Origin: Acidobacteriota bacterium
Lineage (GTDB): Bacteria > Acidobacteriota > Blastocatellia > Pyrinomonadales > Pyrinomonadaceae
Assembly (NCBI GenBank): GCA_020200135.1
Contig: JAIVJI010000094.1
Coordinates: 22,250-83,950, forward strand
Reading direction: 5' to 3'
DNA: 61,701 nt
The translations under genes were made by a program, and so were the position numbers. Shown here piece after piece: positions 36,443 to 45,290 of the stretch (the stretch's first letter is position 1; each line of letters begins with the position of its first letter). The notes below the pieces were generated by a model. It was not told where the DNA came from. It searched no databases and saw nothing but the letters and a program-made list of their open reading frames with translations.

Positions 36443-39055
36443 TCAGGCGGATTTCTGCGCCTTCATGCTCTTCTCTTTCTCGCCCTCGGCGGCGCGGCGC
36501 AGCTCGAAGAGTTTCATGAGCGCTTCGACCGGCGAGAGCGAGTCGAGGTCTGAGGCGAGGAGTTCTTCGACGATGCGCGCGCCGCGCCCCCACGCGGTAG
36601 CGTCGAACTGTTCGAGCGCTTCGTCGCCGGCCCTCTCATCCTCCGCGCCGCCGCTCTCGTACTCACGCAGGAGTTCTTCGGCGCGGCGGACGACCGGCGC
36701 GGGCAGCCCCGCGAGCTTGGCGGCGTAGACGCCGTAGCTCCCCCCGGCGACGCCGGGGACGACGCGGTAGAGGAAGACCAGCTCGCCGCCGCGCTCGGCT
36801 ATCTCGACGTGGAGGTTGCGCAGACGCGGCAGCGTCTCGGCCAGCGCGGTCAGCTCGTGGTAGTGCGTGGCGAAGAGCGTCTTCGAGCGCAGGCGCGGGT
36901 GGTTGTGGATGTATTCGAGGACGGCGCGCGCCACGGCCAGCCCGTCGTAGGTCGAGGTGCCGCGACCCAGCTCGTCGAGTAGGACGAGCGAGCGCGGCGT
37001 GGCGTGGTGGAGGATGTGCGCCGTCTCGATCATCTCGGTCATGAAGGTGGATTCGCCGCTGCCGATGCGGTCGTAAAGCCCGATGCGCGTGTAGACGCGG
37101 TCGGTGAGGCCGACGGTCGCCGACTCCGCCGGGACGAAGCTCCCCGCCTGCGCCATGATGACGACGAGCGCCGCCTGCCGCAGGAACGTCGACTTGCCCG
37201 ACATGTTCGGCCCCGTGATGAGCGCTATCTCCGGCGCGCCCGCGCCGCCGAGTTCAAGGTCGTTGGGGACGAACTTCCCTTCCTCGACCAGACGTTCCAG
37301 CACGGGGTGGCGCCCCGCGCGGACGCTCAGGACCGGCTCGTCCAACACGGTCGGGCGGACGTAGTTCCAGCGCGCCGCCGACTGCGCCAGCGACGCCACC
37401 GCGTCCATGTGCGCGAGCGTCGAGGCCGCCGCCAGAATCTCCTCCCGCGCCTTGCCTATCTCGGCGCAGACCTGTCGGAAGAGCCCCACCTCCAGCTCCG
37501 AGATGCGCTCCTGCGCGTTGAGCACCAGCGACTCGTGCTCCTTCAGCTCGAGCGTCACGAAGCGCTCCGAGGCGGCGAGCGTCTGCTTGCGCGTGTAGCC
37601 GGCGGGGACAAGGTGGAGGTTGGGCTTCGTGACCTCGATGAAGTAGCCGAAGACCTTGTTGTAGCCGACGCGCAGACTCTTGATGCCGGTGCGCGCGCGC
37701 TCGCGCTGCTCCATCTCGGCGAGGAAGGTCTTGCCGTTCCTGAGGAGCGCGCGCAAGCCGTCGAGTTCTTCCGAGTAGCCCGCGCGGATGACGCCCGCGT
37801 GCTCGCTGCGGCGCGGCAGGTCGTCGTTGACGGCCGCGCGGACGCGCGCGAGCAAAGACTCGCACGTCGGGAGCGACGAGAGCGCCGCGCCGAAGCGCGC
37901 CGCGTCGCGCCCCAGCACGGCGCGGACGCGCGGGACGGCTTCGAGGCTTTGTTTCAAGGCGAGGACTTCCGAAGGCGTCGCCAGACCGGCGCGCGCGCGG
38001 CCGGCGAGTCGTTCGAGGTCGTGGACGTTCTCCAGCGCGGCCGACAGCTCCGCGCGGTCGCGCTCACGTGCGACGAACCAGGCGACGTGCTCCTGCCGGC
38101 GCGCTATCTCGGCGAGGTCGAGCAGGGGCTGGCGCAGCCAGCGCCGCAGCATCCGCCCGCCCATCGCCGTCCGCGTCTCGTCGAGCGTGGCGAGCAGCGA
38201 CGGCGCCTCGCCCGCGCTCTCGAAGATTTCGAGGCTGCGGGCGGCCTGCCCGTCGAGCACCATGAAAGATTCGGGGTTGTAGCTCGTTAGTCGCGTCAAC
38301 TGCTCGGGGACGCCGGCCTGCGTCTCGGCGAGGTAGGAGATGATGGCGGCGGCGGCCGAAGCGGCGAGCGGCGTGCGCGCGAGGCCGAAGGGCGCCAGCG
38401 TCCGCGCGCCGAAGTGCTTTTGGAGCACCTGCCGCGCGCGCGAAGGCTCGAACCCCGCCTCGGGGCGGCGCGTGATGAAGCCCGGCAGGCTCGCCCCCTG
38501 CGCGGTCAGCCCCGCGGGGACGAGCAGCTCGGACGGCGCGATGCGCTGAAGCTCGGCCAGCGCCGACGCGGCGTCCAGCTCGGTCGCCTGAAAGTCGCCC
38601 GTGGTCACGTCGGCGAAGGCGACGCCGGCACGCCGGCCGTCGGTCACGAACGCGGCGAGGTAGTTGTTGACCTTGCTCTGGAGCAGCCCGGTTTCGAGCA
38701 CCGTGCCCGGCGTGACGACCCGCACCACGTCGCGCTCGATGAGGCCGCGCCCCGAAGACTCGCCGCGGACGGGCGCGGCGGTCAACTGCTCGCAGATGGC
38801 GACGCGGTGGCCGCGCGCGATGAGCGTGGCGAGGTGGCGTTCGAGACTGTGGTGCGGCACGCCCGCGAGCGGGACGCGCTGCCCGCGTCCCATCGGCTTC
38901 GAGGTGAGCACGATGTCCAGCTCGCGCGCGAGCAGACGCGCGTCGTCGTCGAACGCCTCGTAGAAGTCGCCGATGCGGAAGAGGAGGATGGCGTCGGCGT
39001 GGCGGCGCTTGATGTCGAGGTACTGCCTGCGGAGTGGCGTGGACGGCGTCGTCAT
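36443..39055 (-). CDS. mutS: DNA mismatch repair protein MutS
   Basis: 870 residues. Mismatch-recognition domain with the Phe-x-Glu motif in RIGDFYEAF (about residues 27-35), connector, lever and clamp, then the ATPase: Walker A GPNMSGKST, LLDELGRGTSTYDG, and FATHYHEL. Full length for the MutS1 family. ATG 39055 overlaps the upstream stop (ATGA); the longer open frame beyond is the antisense-like shadow of the neighbouring gene. Confidence 0.96.
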   Translation of the reverse strand: MTTPSTPLRRQYLDIKRRHADAILLFRIGDFYEAFDDDARLLARELDIVLTSKPMGRGQRVPLAGVPHHSLERHLATLIARGHRVAICEQLTAAPVRGESSGRGLIERDVVRVVTPGTVLETGLLQSKVNNYLAAFVTDGRRAGVAFADVTTGDFQATELDAASALAELQRIAPSELLVPAGLTAQGASLPGFITRRPEAGFEPSRARQVLQKHFGARTLAPFGLARTPLAASAAAAIISYLAETQAGVPEQLTRLTSYNPESFMVLDGQAARSLEIFESAGEAPSLLATLDETRTAMGGRMLRRWLRQPLLDLAEIARRQEHVAWFVARERDRAELSAALENVHDLERLAGRARAGLATPSEVLALKQSLEAVPRVRAVLGRDAARFGAALSSLPTCESLLARVRAAVNDDLPRRSEHAGVIRAGYSEELDGLRALLRNGKTFLAEMEQRERARTGIKSLRVGYNKVFGYFIEVTKPNLHLVPAGYTRKQTLAASERFVTLELKEHESLVLNAQERISELEVGLFRQVCAEIGKAREEILAAASTLAHMDAVASLAQSAARWNYVRPTVLDEPVLSVRAGRHPVLERLVEEGKFVPNDLELGGAGAPEIALITGPNMSGKSTFLRQAALVVIMAQAGSFVPAESATVGLTDRVYTRIGLYDRIGSGESTFMTEMIETAHILHHATPRSLVLLDELGRGTSTYDGLAVARAVLEYIHNHPRLRSKTLFATHYHELTALAETLPRLRNLHVEIAERGGELVFLYRVVPGVAGGSYGVYAAKLAGLPAPVVRRAEELLREYESGGAEDERAGDEALEQFDATAWGRGARIVEELLASDLDSLSPVEALMKLFELRRAAEGEKEKSMKAQKSA

Positions 39056-39783
39056 CGCTCGAAGAGTGCGCCGAGGATGTCTCCGACCGAGGTGAGCGAG
39101 CGGTGGAGACGGCTCAGCTGCTCGAAGCTGAGGATGGTCGTGACGCGGCCTATCTCGTGGAAGGGGCCGGTGCGCGCGAGGCTCAACTGCCGCTCGGCGC
39201 GGTTGGTGTCGCGCTCGCTGTCGACGACGAGGAAGGGGCGCGAGCGCTGCGCGTCGTAGGCGCGCTTCAGCTTGGCGAGCGCGGCGTCCACGTTCCCCTT
39301 GCGCTGCACCTCGAAGACGTGGCTGAGGCGCGGGCTGTCCTCGCCCTCGCGCCAGACCACGTCGTAGTAGTCGAACTCGGCCTCGGCGTAATAGCCGAGG
39401 ACGCGCGCGACCTCGACCAGCATCAACTGCACCTCGACGTGCGACAAGCCCTCGGCTGCCGCCGCCTCGACGGCGGGCGGCGCGTCGAAGGTGAACCGAA
39501 TCTCTTCGTCGGCGACCCGCCTGCGGCCGCGCTCGGTCAGACGCCAGCGCCCGCGGTCGCGCTCTATCTCGCGCCGCTCGTCGAGGCCGCGCGCGGCCGC
39601 CTGCACCAGACGCCGCCACTGTCGCCGGTGGCCGTTCGAGACGGCCAGCACTTCGTCGGGGCCGAGCTGCGGGAAGTATGCGACCAGCCGGTCGTAGAGA
39701 AAGCGCACGTGCTCCGCGCCGCCCGTGGCGGCCAGCTCCTGGAGGAGTGGCAACTCGATGCGCTCCACGCTCGGGTAGGACAT
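39052..39783 (-). CDS. Winged-helix plus PD-(D/E)XK nuclease-like protein
   Basis: 243 residues from ATG 39783 (MSYPSVERIEL). The N-terminal half (about 1-95) looks like a winged helix of the Mrr-N type (SVERIELPLLQELAATGG, GRWRLTERGRRRV). The C-terminal half has FDYYDVVWREG, then SHVFEVQRKGNVDAALAKLK, a plausible D...ExQ/K-type nuclease core, and RPFLVVDSERD. The reaction is unproven. It is translationally coupled to mutS by an ATGA overlap, which suggests a DNA-repair or DNA-surveillance role. The upstream frame (to 39879) lacks support. Confidence 0.6.
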   Translation of the reverse strand: MSYPSVERIELPLLQELAATGGAEHVRFLYDRLVAYFPQLGPDEVLAVSNGHRRQWRRLVQAAARGLDERREIERDRGRWRLTERGRRRVADEEIRFTFDAPPAVEAAAAEGLSHVEVQLMLVEVARVLGYYAEAEFDYYDVVWREGEDSPRLSHVFEVQRKGNVDAALAKLKRAYDAQRSRPFLVVDSERDTNRAERQLSLARTGPFHEIGRVTTILSFEQLSRLHRSLTSVGDILGALFER

Positions 39784-39907
39784 TTCCTGTGAAAGGCTCG
39801 GGAGTAAAAAGGATTTCGGGAAGGGCAGTTCCCGTCTCTCGCGCTTCGCGGAAACGTTACAGGAGAAGCGTGTGAACAATCAAGCGGGCTCCGTGCGGAA
39901 ACGTGCG

Positions 39908-39940
39908 CGCGGCGGGTCGAGTGAGAAGCTCGACCCGCCG
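39908..39940 (-). terminator. Hairpin after the Gly-rich secreted protein gene
   Basis: A 13-bp perfect stem (39908-39920 and 39928-39940) with a 7-nt loop lies about 50 nt after the stop at 39991. There is no U-run on the minus strand. Confidence 0.55.
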
Positions 39941-39990
39941 CGTCGTCGGGCGAGGGGTATGTCCGGCTTGCTTTGAAGGGCGACCGCCGC

Positions 39991-40500
39991 TCAGTCGCCG
40001 CCGGCGTCGCCGGAGTAGAGGTTGGGGTTCTTGTGCCCCTCTTCGTAACCCTTCAGGAAGCAGTCGCGGTAGGCCTTCCTGGCGGCGTCGCTCCTGCCCC
40101 ACGAGAAGAAGCCGCCGCCGCCGCTCTTGTAATTGCCCGAACGGTACGGGTCGTTGCTCTGTCCACGGCGCGCGTCCTTCGCGCCCGTCTTCAGGCCGTC
40201 TTCGTAGCCGCGGTCACATTCGGCCTGTAAGTCCACGCTCTGGGCCGGGGCGTTTTGGTCGGCCGTCTCGTAAAGCCGCGTTCCGTCGTGACGGTAACGG
40301 TGGTGGTGGCGCCGCCTCCTGTGGTCATCCTTCTTGCCCCCACGGCGGTGGTCGCCTCGGTGGTCGCCTCTGCCTCCGCCAGAATTGCCGCCGCCCCCGC
40401 CGGTCGGCCCGCCGCCGGGACTGCCACCGCCCGGATTACCGCCGGGGTTGCCGCCGGGATTTCCGCCGCCGCCCGTTCCGGTCTCGGTCACATCCGGCAC
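39991..40500 (-). CDS. Gly-rich protein with C-terminal conserved domain (3' half of a split gene?)
   Basis: 169 residues from GTG 40500. Residues 1-50 are Gly/Pro/Asn-rich (GGNPGGNPGG repeats), then a basic His/Arg stretch, then a compact domain with two similar motifs: CDRGYEDGLKTGAKDARRG and AYRDCFLKGYEEGHKN. Similar GYxxGxxxGxxDA units occur in exported proteins of this lineage. Upstream of the GTG the same frame continues readably (QRERDNDAPGPN), so this is probably the second half of the signal-peptide-bearing frame at 40488-40790, with the frame lost in the Ser-rich tract. Confidence 0.5.
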   Translation of the reverse strand: MPDVTETGTGGGGNPGGNPGGNPGGGSPGGGPTGGGGGNSGGGRGDHRGDHRRGGKKDDHRRRRHHHRYRHDGTRLYETADQNAPAQSVDLQAECDRGYEDGLKTGAKDARRGQSNDPYRSGNYKSGGGGFFSWGRSDAARKAYRDCFLKGYEEGHKNPNLYSGDAGGD

Positions 40501-40790
40501 GTTCGGGCCGGGGGCATCGTTATCGCGTTCACGCTGGAACTGCTGCTGGAGCTACTGCTGGAGCTGTTGTTTGAGCTGCTGCTGGAACTGCTGCTACTCC
40601 GGCTGCTGCTGTCGTCGCTGCTGCTGCGGCTACTACTGCTCCGACTGCTGTCGTCGCTCCGACTGTCCCTGTCGGCCTCACGACGCTGAGCCACGGCGGT
40701 TGTGGACGGCGACAGGGCCGTCACACAAAATAACAGTAAGCACGGAGCGATGAATGCGCCCGTCAGCCTTCTCACTTTGTACGTTCTCAT
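40488..40790 (-). CDS. Signal peptide plus poly-Ser tract (5' half of a split gene?)
   Basis: 100 residues from ATG 40790. A signal peptide (RRLTGAFIAPCLLLFCVTAL, then Ala to about residue 33) is followed by about 55 residues of almost pure Ser with some Asp, Arg and Asn. The Ser codons mix AGC, AGT, TCC and TCA, showing that this frame has been selected for Ser. The last 14 residues (NAITMPPARTCRM) look like read-through in the wrong frame. One frameshift near 40500-40520 would join it to the Gly-rich frame downstream. It is likely an exported low-complexity protein. Confidence 0.5.
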   Translation of the reverse strand: MRTYKVRRLTGAFIAPCLLLFCVTALSPSTTAVAQRREADRDSRSDDSSRSSSSRSSSDDSSSRSSSSSSSSSNNSSSSSSSSSSSVNAITMPPARTCRM

Positions 40791-40946
40791 GGGCTGCCTC
40801 CGCGCGCGGGCACATTCAGGGTCTGCTCGCGCGCCCCGCGGCGAGTTCCTCGGCGGATAGGAATCAGGGAGAGAAGACGCCGGGCGGTGACCGCGGCGTC
40901 GAACGAGGTGGACTATACACCCGGCGACTTTCCCCGTCACGCATTA

Positions 40947-40978
40947 AAAAAGCACGGGACGCGCGTCCCGTGCTTTTT
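40947..40978. terminator. Bidirectional terminator after ftsH
   Basis: The perfect palindrome AAAAAGCACGGGACGCG / CGTCCCGTGCTTTTT has both an A-run and a T-run, so it can act as an intrinsic terminator in either direction. It lies about 40 bp beyond the ftsH stop codon. Confidence 0.85.
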
Positions 40979-41019
40979 CTGCCTTAGCCCGCTCGCGCGG
41001 GTTCCGAATGTTCTGCCCG

Positions 41020-42810
41020 TCAGGCGGCGACCGGCTCGGAGGCGATGCCGAAACTCTCGCGAATCTCGTCGGCGTCAAGCGTGTCGCGCTCCATGAGTCC
41101 GGCGACGAGGTGCGCTATCTCCGCGCGGCGCGAGTCGACCACTTCGCAGGCGCGCTTCATCTGGACGTTGATGATGTCACTCGTGGCGTGCTCGATGCGG
41201 TCGAGGAGCGTCTGGCTGTGTGGGTCTTCGGGCTTGCCGAGGTGGATGGGACCCAAGGGGCTCATGCCGAACTCGGCGACCATGCGGCGCGCGATCTCGA
41301 CGGCGCGCTCGATGTCGTTCGACGCCCCAGCCGTCATCGTGTCGAGCAGCAGCACCTCTGCCGCGCGCCCGCCCAGGAGCATCGCGATCTGGTCTTCGAG
41401 GTACTCGCGCGTCCGCATCAGGCGGTCGCGCTCGGGCAGGGCCTGCGTCACGCCGAGCGCGCGGCCGCGCGGGAGGATGGAGACCTTGTGGATCGGGTCG
41501 CCGTGCTTGACCGCGAGCCCGACGGCGACGTGCCCCGCCTCGTGGACGGCCGTCGCGTAGCGCTCGTCCTCGTCCATCATGAAGCCGTGGCGCTCGACGC
41601 CCATCAGAATCTTGTCGCGCGCGTACTCGACGTGCGGGCGGCCGACCGCCTCCGAGCCGTCGCGCGTCGCGACGATGGCGGCCTCGTTCAGGAGGTTCGC
41701 GAGGTCGGCGCCGGAGAAGCCGGGCGTGCCGCGCGCTATCCAGCCGAGGTCGAGCCCGTCTTCGAGCTTGAGCTTGCGCGCGTGGACGCGGAGTATCTGC
41801 TCGCGCCCGCGCATGTCGGCGAGGTTGACGGTTATCTCCCGGTCGAAGCGGCCCGGCCGCGTGAGCGCCGAGTCGAGGATGTCCGGCCGGTTGGTCGAGG
41901 CGACGACGACGACGCCTGACAACTGCTCGAACCCGTCCATCTCGACGAGCAACTGGTTGAGCGTCTGGTCCTGGTCGGCCGACGCCGAGTCGCCGCCGCG
42001 CCCGCGCTTGCGACCCAGTGCGTCTATCTCGTCGATGAAGATGACGCAGGGCGCGAGCTTGCGCGCGCGCGCGAATAGGCGCCGGACGCGCGCCGCCCCG
42101 AGGCCGGCGAACTTCTCCTGGAAGCTCGAACCAGAGACCGAGAGGAAAGGCACGCCGGCCTCGCACGCGGCGGCACGCGCCAACAGAGTCTTACCCGTGC
42201 CCGGTGGGCCCGAGAGCAGGATGCCCCGCGGCGAGCGCCCGCCGAGGCGGCCGAACTTTTCGGGGTCACGCAGAAACTCGATCGTCTCCGAAAGCTCGGA
42301 GCGCGCCTCGTCCACGCCCGCCACGTCGGCGAAGGTGACTGTCTGCGCGGGGTTCGCCTCGCTGGCGACCGGCTCGTTCTGCCCCCCCATGCTCGCGTAG
42401 ACGCGCCAGCCGATGAGCGCGAAGATCAAAAGCGCCGCCGCCGGGAGCAGGTAGTTGAGGACGGTGACGAGCAGCCCGGGCTGTAAGGTCTCGTACTCGA
42501 CGGGGACGTGCCCCTTCTCGAAGGCCGCCACCACCTCGTGCTGCGCGACCGCGTTGGTCACGACGCTGCGGACGAGCGTGCCGTCCGTCCCCGTCACCGT
42601 GACGACTTCGCCCGAGACGTTAACGGAGCGCGCCGCGCCCGTCGCGGCCAGGTCGCGGAGCTGCGTGAAGTTGATGTCGCGGACGGCGGGCTGTAGCTGG
42701 CGGCCGACAATGCCGACGACCGCGAGGACGACGAGGAGTGCTAGGACCGAGCCGAAAATAACGAGCGTCGTCGTCTTCTTCTTCGGGGGAACGGAACGGG
42801 AAAACGGCAT
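41020..42810 (-). CDS. FtsH-like membrane AAA+ zinc metalloprotease (divergent)
   Basis: 596 residues. One helix near the N-terminus ([20 protein letters not shown]), a periplasmic domain, and a second helix ([20 protein letters not shown]). The AAA+ core has Walker [23 protein letters not shown] and the [11 protein letters not shown]; the protease has zinc motif HEAGH. The pore loop reads FAGLGA rather than the usual FVGVGA, and the domain is shorter than in FtsH. It degrades membrane and soluble proteins in an ATP-dependent way. ATG 42810 is used. Confidence 0.9.
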   Translation of the reverse strand: MPFSRSVPPKKKTTTLVIFGSVLALLVVLAVVGIVGRQLQPAVRDINFTQLRDLAATGAARSVNVSGEVVTVTGTDGTLVRSVVTNAVAQHEVVAAFEKGHVPVEYETLQPGLLVTVLNYLLPAAALLIFALIGWRVYASMGGQNEPVASEANPAQTVTFADVAGVDEARSELSETIEFLRDPEKFGRLGGRSPRGILLSGPPGTGKTLLARAAACEAGVPFLSVSGSSFQEKFAGLGAARVRRLFARARKLAPCVIFIDEIDALGRKRGRGGDSASADQDQTLNQLLVEMDGFEQLSGVVVVASTNRPDILDSALTRPGRFDREITVNLADMRGREQILRVHARKLKLEDGLDLGWIARGTPGFSGADLANLLNEAAIVATRDGSEAVGRPHVEYARDKILMGVERHGFMMDEDERYATAVHEAGHVAVGLAVKHGDPIHKVSILPRGRALGVTQALPERDRLMRTREYLEDQIAMLLGGRAAEVLLLDTMTAGASNDIERAVEIARRMVAEFGMSPLGPIHLGKPEDPHSQTLLDRIEHATSDIINVQMKRACEVVDSRRAEIAHLVAGLMERDTLDADEIRESFGIASEPVAA

Positions 42811-43348
42811 AAAGACCTCGGCAAAACAATTTCAGAAGGAGACGGGGGTTGTCTCCTCGAACTGGGTTGTTGATTCAGTTTAGAAACCGCCTCAGGAGGG
42901 CCAACGAGGCCGCCGGACAGGTTCACGCGGTAGCAAGTGAAGGCGTCGGCCAGAGCCGGCCGACGCTGTTTCACACTCTAACAGTCCGTGGGTTTTGAAG
43001 TCCAGTAAAAAACCGCACACCCTTCGCCCGAAACTAGCTTCTGCCTTAGCGACCTTCGGCTGAGGTCCCTTAACGTTCCGATGAGAGAGTTTAGTCTCCG
43101 GTTGCCGCGGGGGAGGTCAACAATTCCGCGGCGAGCGGCGGCGCCCGGTATCCAGACACGGGCGCCCCGTGTCGCGCGGCGCAAATCCGTACAGACTTCC
43201 CCTCCCTGAGACGCGGCTTGAAAGGCGCCAACGCAAACCGGCGACCATTCCAACTCTTTTTCATAGTGCGGAGGTGGTCACCTGCTGGCACAAACGTTGC
43301 TCGCTTGCGTTGGTAAGCAATCAACTACACGCGAAGGAGAGTTTGAGT
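42811..43348. other. Divergent intergenic region, about 540 bp
   Basis: Separates the divergent ftsH and 49-aa membrane protein genes. I see a 9-bp hairpin (42943-42966, GCGTCGGCC / GGCCGACGC) in the ftsH leader and an 8-bp hairpin (GACACGGG / CCCGTGTC, near 43156-43174). No ORF, tRNA or riboswitch is recognised. Confidence 0.6.
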
Positions 43349-43498
43349 ATGGTGTGGACAATCCTGGCGATTCTTCTTGCGCTGTGGCTCCTGGGCTTTC
43401 TGAGTGGCTACACCATCGGCGGGTTCGTACACATTCTGCTCGCCCTGGCGCTTGTGATCTTCGTCCTCCACCTGCTCAGGGGGCGCAGCACGGTCTAG
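43349..43498 (+). CDS. Small lmo0937-family membrane protein, 49 aa
   Basis: 49 residues: MVWTILAILLALWLLGFLSG, then a second helix FVHILLALALVIFVLHLLRG. AGGAG lies 9 nt upstream of ATG 43349. The pattern G(G/L)x(V/I)HxLL matches the lmo0937/DUF5670 family; function unknown. A diverged paralogue is at 13808-13963. Confidence 0.78.
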   Translation: MVWTILAILLALWLLGFLSGYTIGGFVHILLALALVIFVLHLLRGRSTV

Positions 43499-43558
43499 GC
43501 CGGCAAGGAGAGAGGAAAGAGGCGCGGGGGCGGCGTGTTTCGACGCGCCGCCCCCGAT

Positions 43559-43741
43559 TTATCTCTTCGGGCTCGACCCCGTCTCGACCCCGCACGAGCG
43601 GCAGTGTGTGCGCCGCTTCGCGTTGAGCGTGCCGCACGAGGCGCAGCGGTTGTACATCGTGCGCGCGAACCAGCTGGTGATGACGGCGCTCGCGACGAGG
43701 ATGACGACGAGGACGAGGACGCTGAGGAGCGTGTCTCTCAA
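43559..43741 (-). CDS. Small membrane protein with C-terminal zinc ribbon, 60 aa
   Basis: 60 residues from TTG 43741, overlapping the stop of the upstream stress-protein gene (TTGA). One N-terminal helix (LLSVLVLVVILVASAVITSW) precedes a zinc ribbon, CASCGTLNAKRRTHCRSCG. It probably anchors a small zinc domain to the membrane; function unknown. Confidence 0.65.
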   Translation of the reverse strand: MRDTLLSVLVLVVILVASAVITSWFARTMYNRCASCGTLNAKRRTHCRSCGVETGSSPKR

Positions 43742-44517
43742 CCCTTGTACCTCTCGAACAGCTCGCTCTGGTAGCGTTGCCCGCGCTCGTAGCCGCGGCG
43801 GAAGGCGGGCTCCTCACACTCCGTGCCGAAACATTCGCGCAGGCGCTCGGCGTCCTCCTCGTAGGAGCGGCCGCGCCCACGCGGGTGGAGCGCCGACTCG
43901 AACCCGCGCCGGTAGACCGGCTCGTCGGCGCCGAAGTCGCCGCCGTCCGTCGTGTACTCGGCCTCCTCTCCGTCGCGAAGGCCGACCCACCAGCTCTCGC
44001 GCGCCGCGTCCACGCTCTCGGCGCCCGCCTGCGCGAGCACGCCGCGGGCGGTGTCGCCGTGCGTCTCGTCGTCGGCCACGGCCAGCACCACCGTGCGCCC
44101 GCGCCGCAGCGCGTCCTCGTAGACGAACAGCTCGTCGTGCGGCAACCCCTTCGCCATCGAGTCTTCGAGCGCGCCGCCGGCGAAGGCGCCAGTCGCCGCG
44201 CCGCCCGCCCCGAGCAGCGCCGCGCCCACGAGCCCCGCCGCCAGCACGGGGCCGACGCCGGGGATGAGCAGGCTCGCCGCCGCCGCGCCGAGGTGTAAAC
44301 CGCCAGCCACGCCGAGTGCGCCGCCGACCGCGCCCCCGATGGCCGTGCCCATGCCGGGCTGTTCGGTCTCGGTCGTCGGCACGTCGTCGAGCTGTTTGTC
44401 GGTCGTGCCCGGCGTCAGCAGGCTGACGCGTTCGTCGCCGAAGCCGGCGGCGCTCAGATTCTCGACGGCGCGCTCGGCGTCGGCCGCCGAGTTAAAAATT
44501 CCTGCGACAGTGCTCAT
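43738..44517 (-). CDS. YflT/GsmA-like general stress protein
   Basis: 259 residues from ATG 44517. The N-terminal segment VAGIFNSAADAERAVENLSA, then AGFGDERVSLLTP, matches the general stress (YflT/heat-induced) domain. A Gly/Ala-rich central region (about 62-120) looks like a membrane-interacting glycine-zipper segment. After HDELFVYEDALRRGRTVV the C-terminal part carries two motifs of the type YRRGFE / FRRGYERGQRYQSE, like the Gly/Tyr units of other exported proteins here. Function unknown, possibly envelope stress. Confidence 0.7.
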   Translation of the reverse strand: MSTVAGIFNSAADAERAVENLSAAGFGDERVSLLTPGTTDKQLDDVPTTETEQPGMGTAIGGAVGGALGVAGGLHLGAAAASLLIPGVGPVLAAGLVGAALLGAGGAATGAFAGGALEDSMAKGLPHDELFVYEDALRRGRTVVLAVADDETHGDTARGVLAQAGAESVDAARESWWVGLRDGEEAEYTTDGGDFGADEPVYRRGFESALHPRGRGRSYEEDAERLRECFGTECEEPAFRRGYERGQRYQSELFERYKG

Positions 44518-44884
44518 GCGTTCCACACGTTCGGGCGCGCCACAGTCGAGGCGTGCGCCCCGGTCGCCTTTCCACGACCGCGACGGTTGATGTGGTTGAG
44601 TAGCGCTAAAACTTCGTTGCTATGCGACGAATTTTAGCACGGTTGGCGCACACCGCGCTCGTCAAAAGGTCGCATGAAGGCCCCGCCCACGCTCCCACGC
44701 CGGCGGGGACTTTAGCTCGTAGGTGGCGTAGTCGCGGAAATGTTGGTGGTTGTGGCAGGTGGCGAACTCGAAGAGGCCGACGGCGACGTGCTCAAGCAGC
44801 AACGGGGATTTTCGTTGAGCGTCCGAGGCGTACGTGTTAAAGTGTGGATGTCTTTCCTGGCATCTCCCGCACACGGAGCACTTC
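44518..44884. other. Divergent intergenic region, about 365 bp
   Basis: Lies between the stress-protein gene (minus) and the ferredoxin gene (plus). It contains an imperfect hairpin (44605-44638, GCTAAAACTTCGT / ACGAATTTTAGC) and, near the plus-strand gene, a promoter-like pair (TTGAGC 44815-44820, 17 bp, TAAAGT 44838-44843). No ORF or RNA gene is recognised. Confidence 0.5.
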
Positions 44885-45259
44885 ATGATCGAGGTCGTCG
44901 AAAAACACTGGCCGATGTCTGTGGGCGACGGCAAGGCGACGCGGAAGAAGAAGCCGCGCATCCTCGCCATCACGACCGACTGCTGCACGGGCTGCGCCGG
45001 CTCGCCCGCGTGCATCGAGTACTGCCCCATCGAGGCGTGCATGTTCTGGGTGCCGGACGACGACCACACGCCCTTCGGCCGCATCGAGGTCGACCCATAC
45101 CTCTGCATCGGCTGCCAGAAATGCATCAGCAAGGGGCCCGACGGCGCGTTCCTCGACGGCTGCCCCTGGGACGCCATCGAGATGGTGCCGACCGAGGACT
45201 GGGAGGCGATGCACGGCGTCGCGCTCCCCGACGCCCCGCCCCCTCCCCCGACGACTTAG
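44885..45259 (+). CDS. Ferredoxin with two [4Fe-4S] clusters
   Basis: 124 residues from ATG 44885 (GGAG 6 nt upstream). The first cluster motif is CCTGCAGSPACIEYCP, the second CIGCQKCISKGPDGAFLDGC. Both have an insert relative to bacterial 2[4Fe-4S] ferredoxins, as in several membrane-associated ferredoxins. A Pro-rich tail ends the protein. It is convergent with the oxidase accessory operon; an electron-transfer role next to respiratory genes is plausible but unproven. Confidence 0.85.
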   Translation: MIEVVEKHWPMSVGDGKATRKKKPRILAITTDCCTGCAGSPACIEYCPIEACMFWVPDDDHTPFGRIEVDPYLCIGCQKCISKGPDGAFLDGCPWDAIEMVPTEDWEAMHGVALPDAPPPPPTT

Positions 45260-45290
45260 ACTTTCTGTCGAACGCTCTCCGACACGGAGG

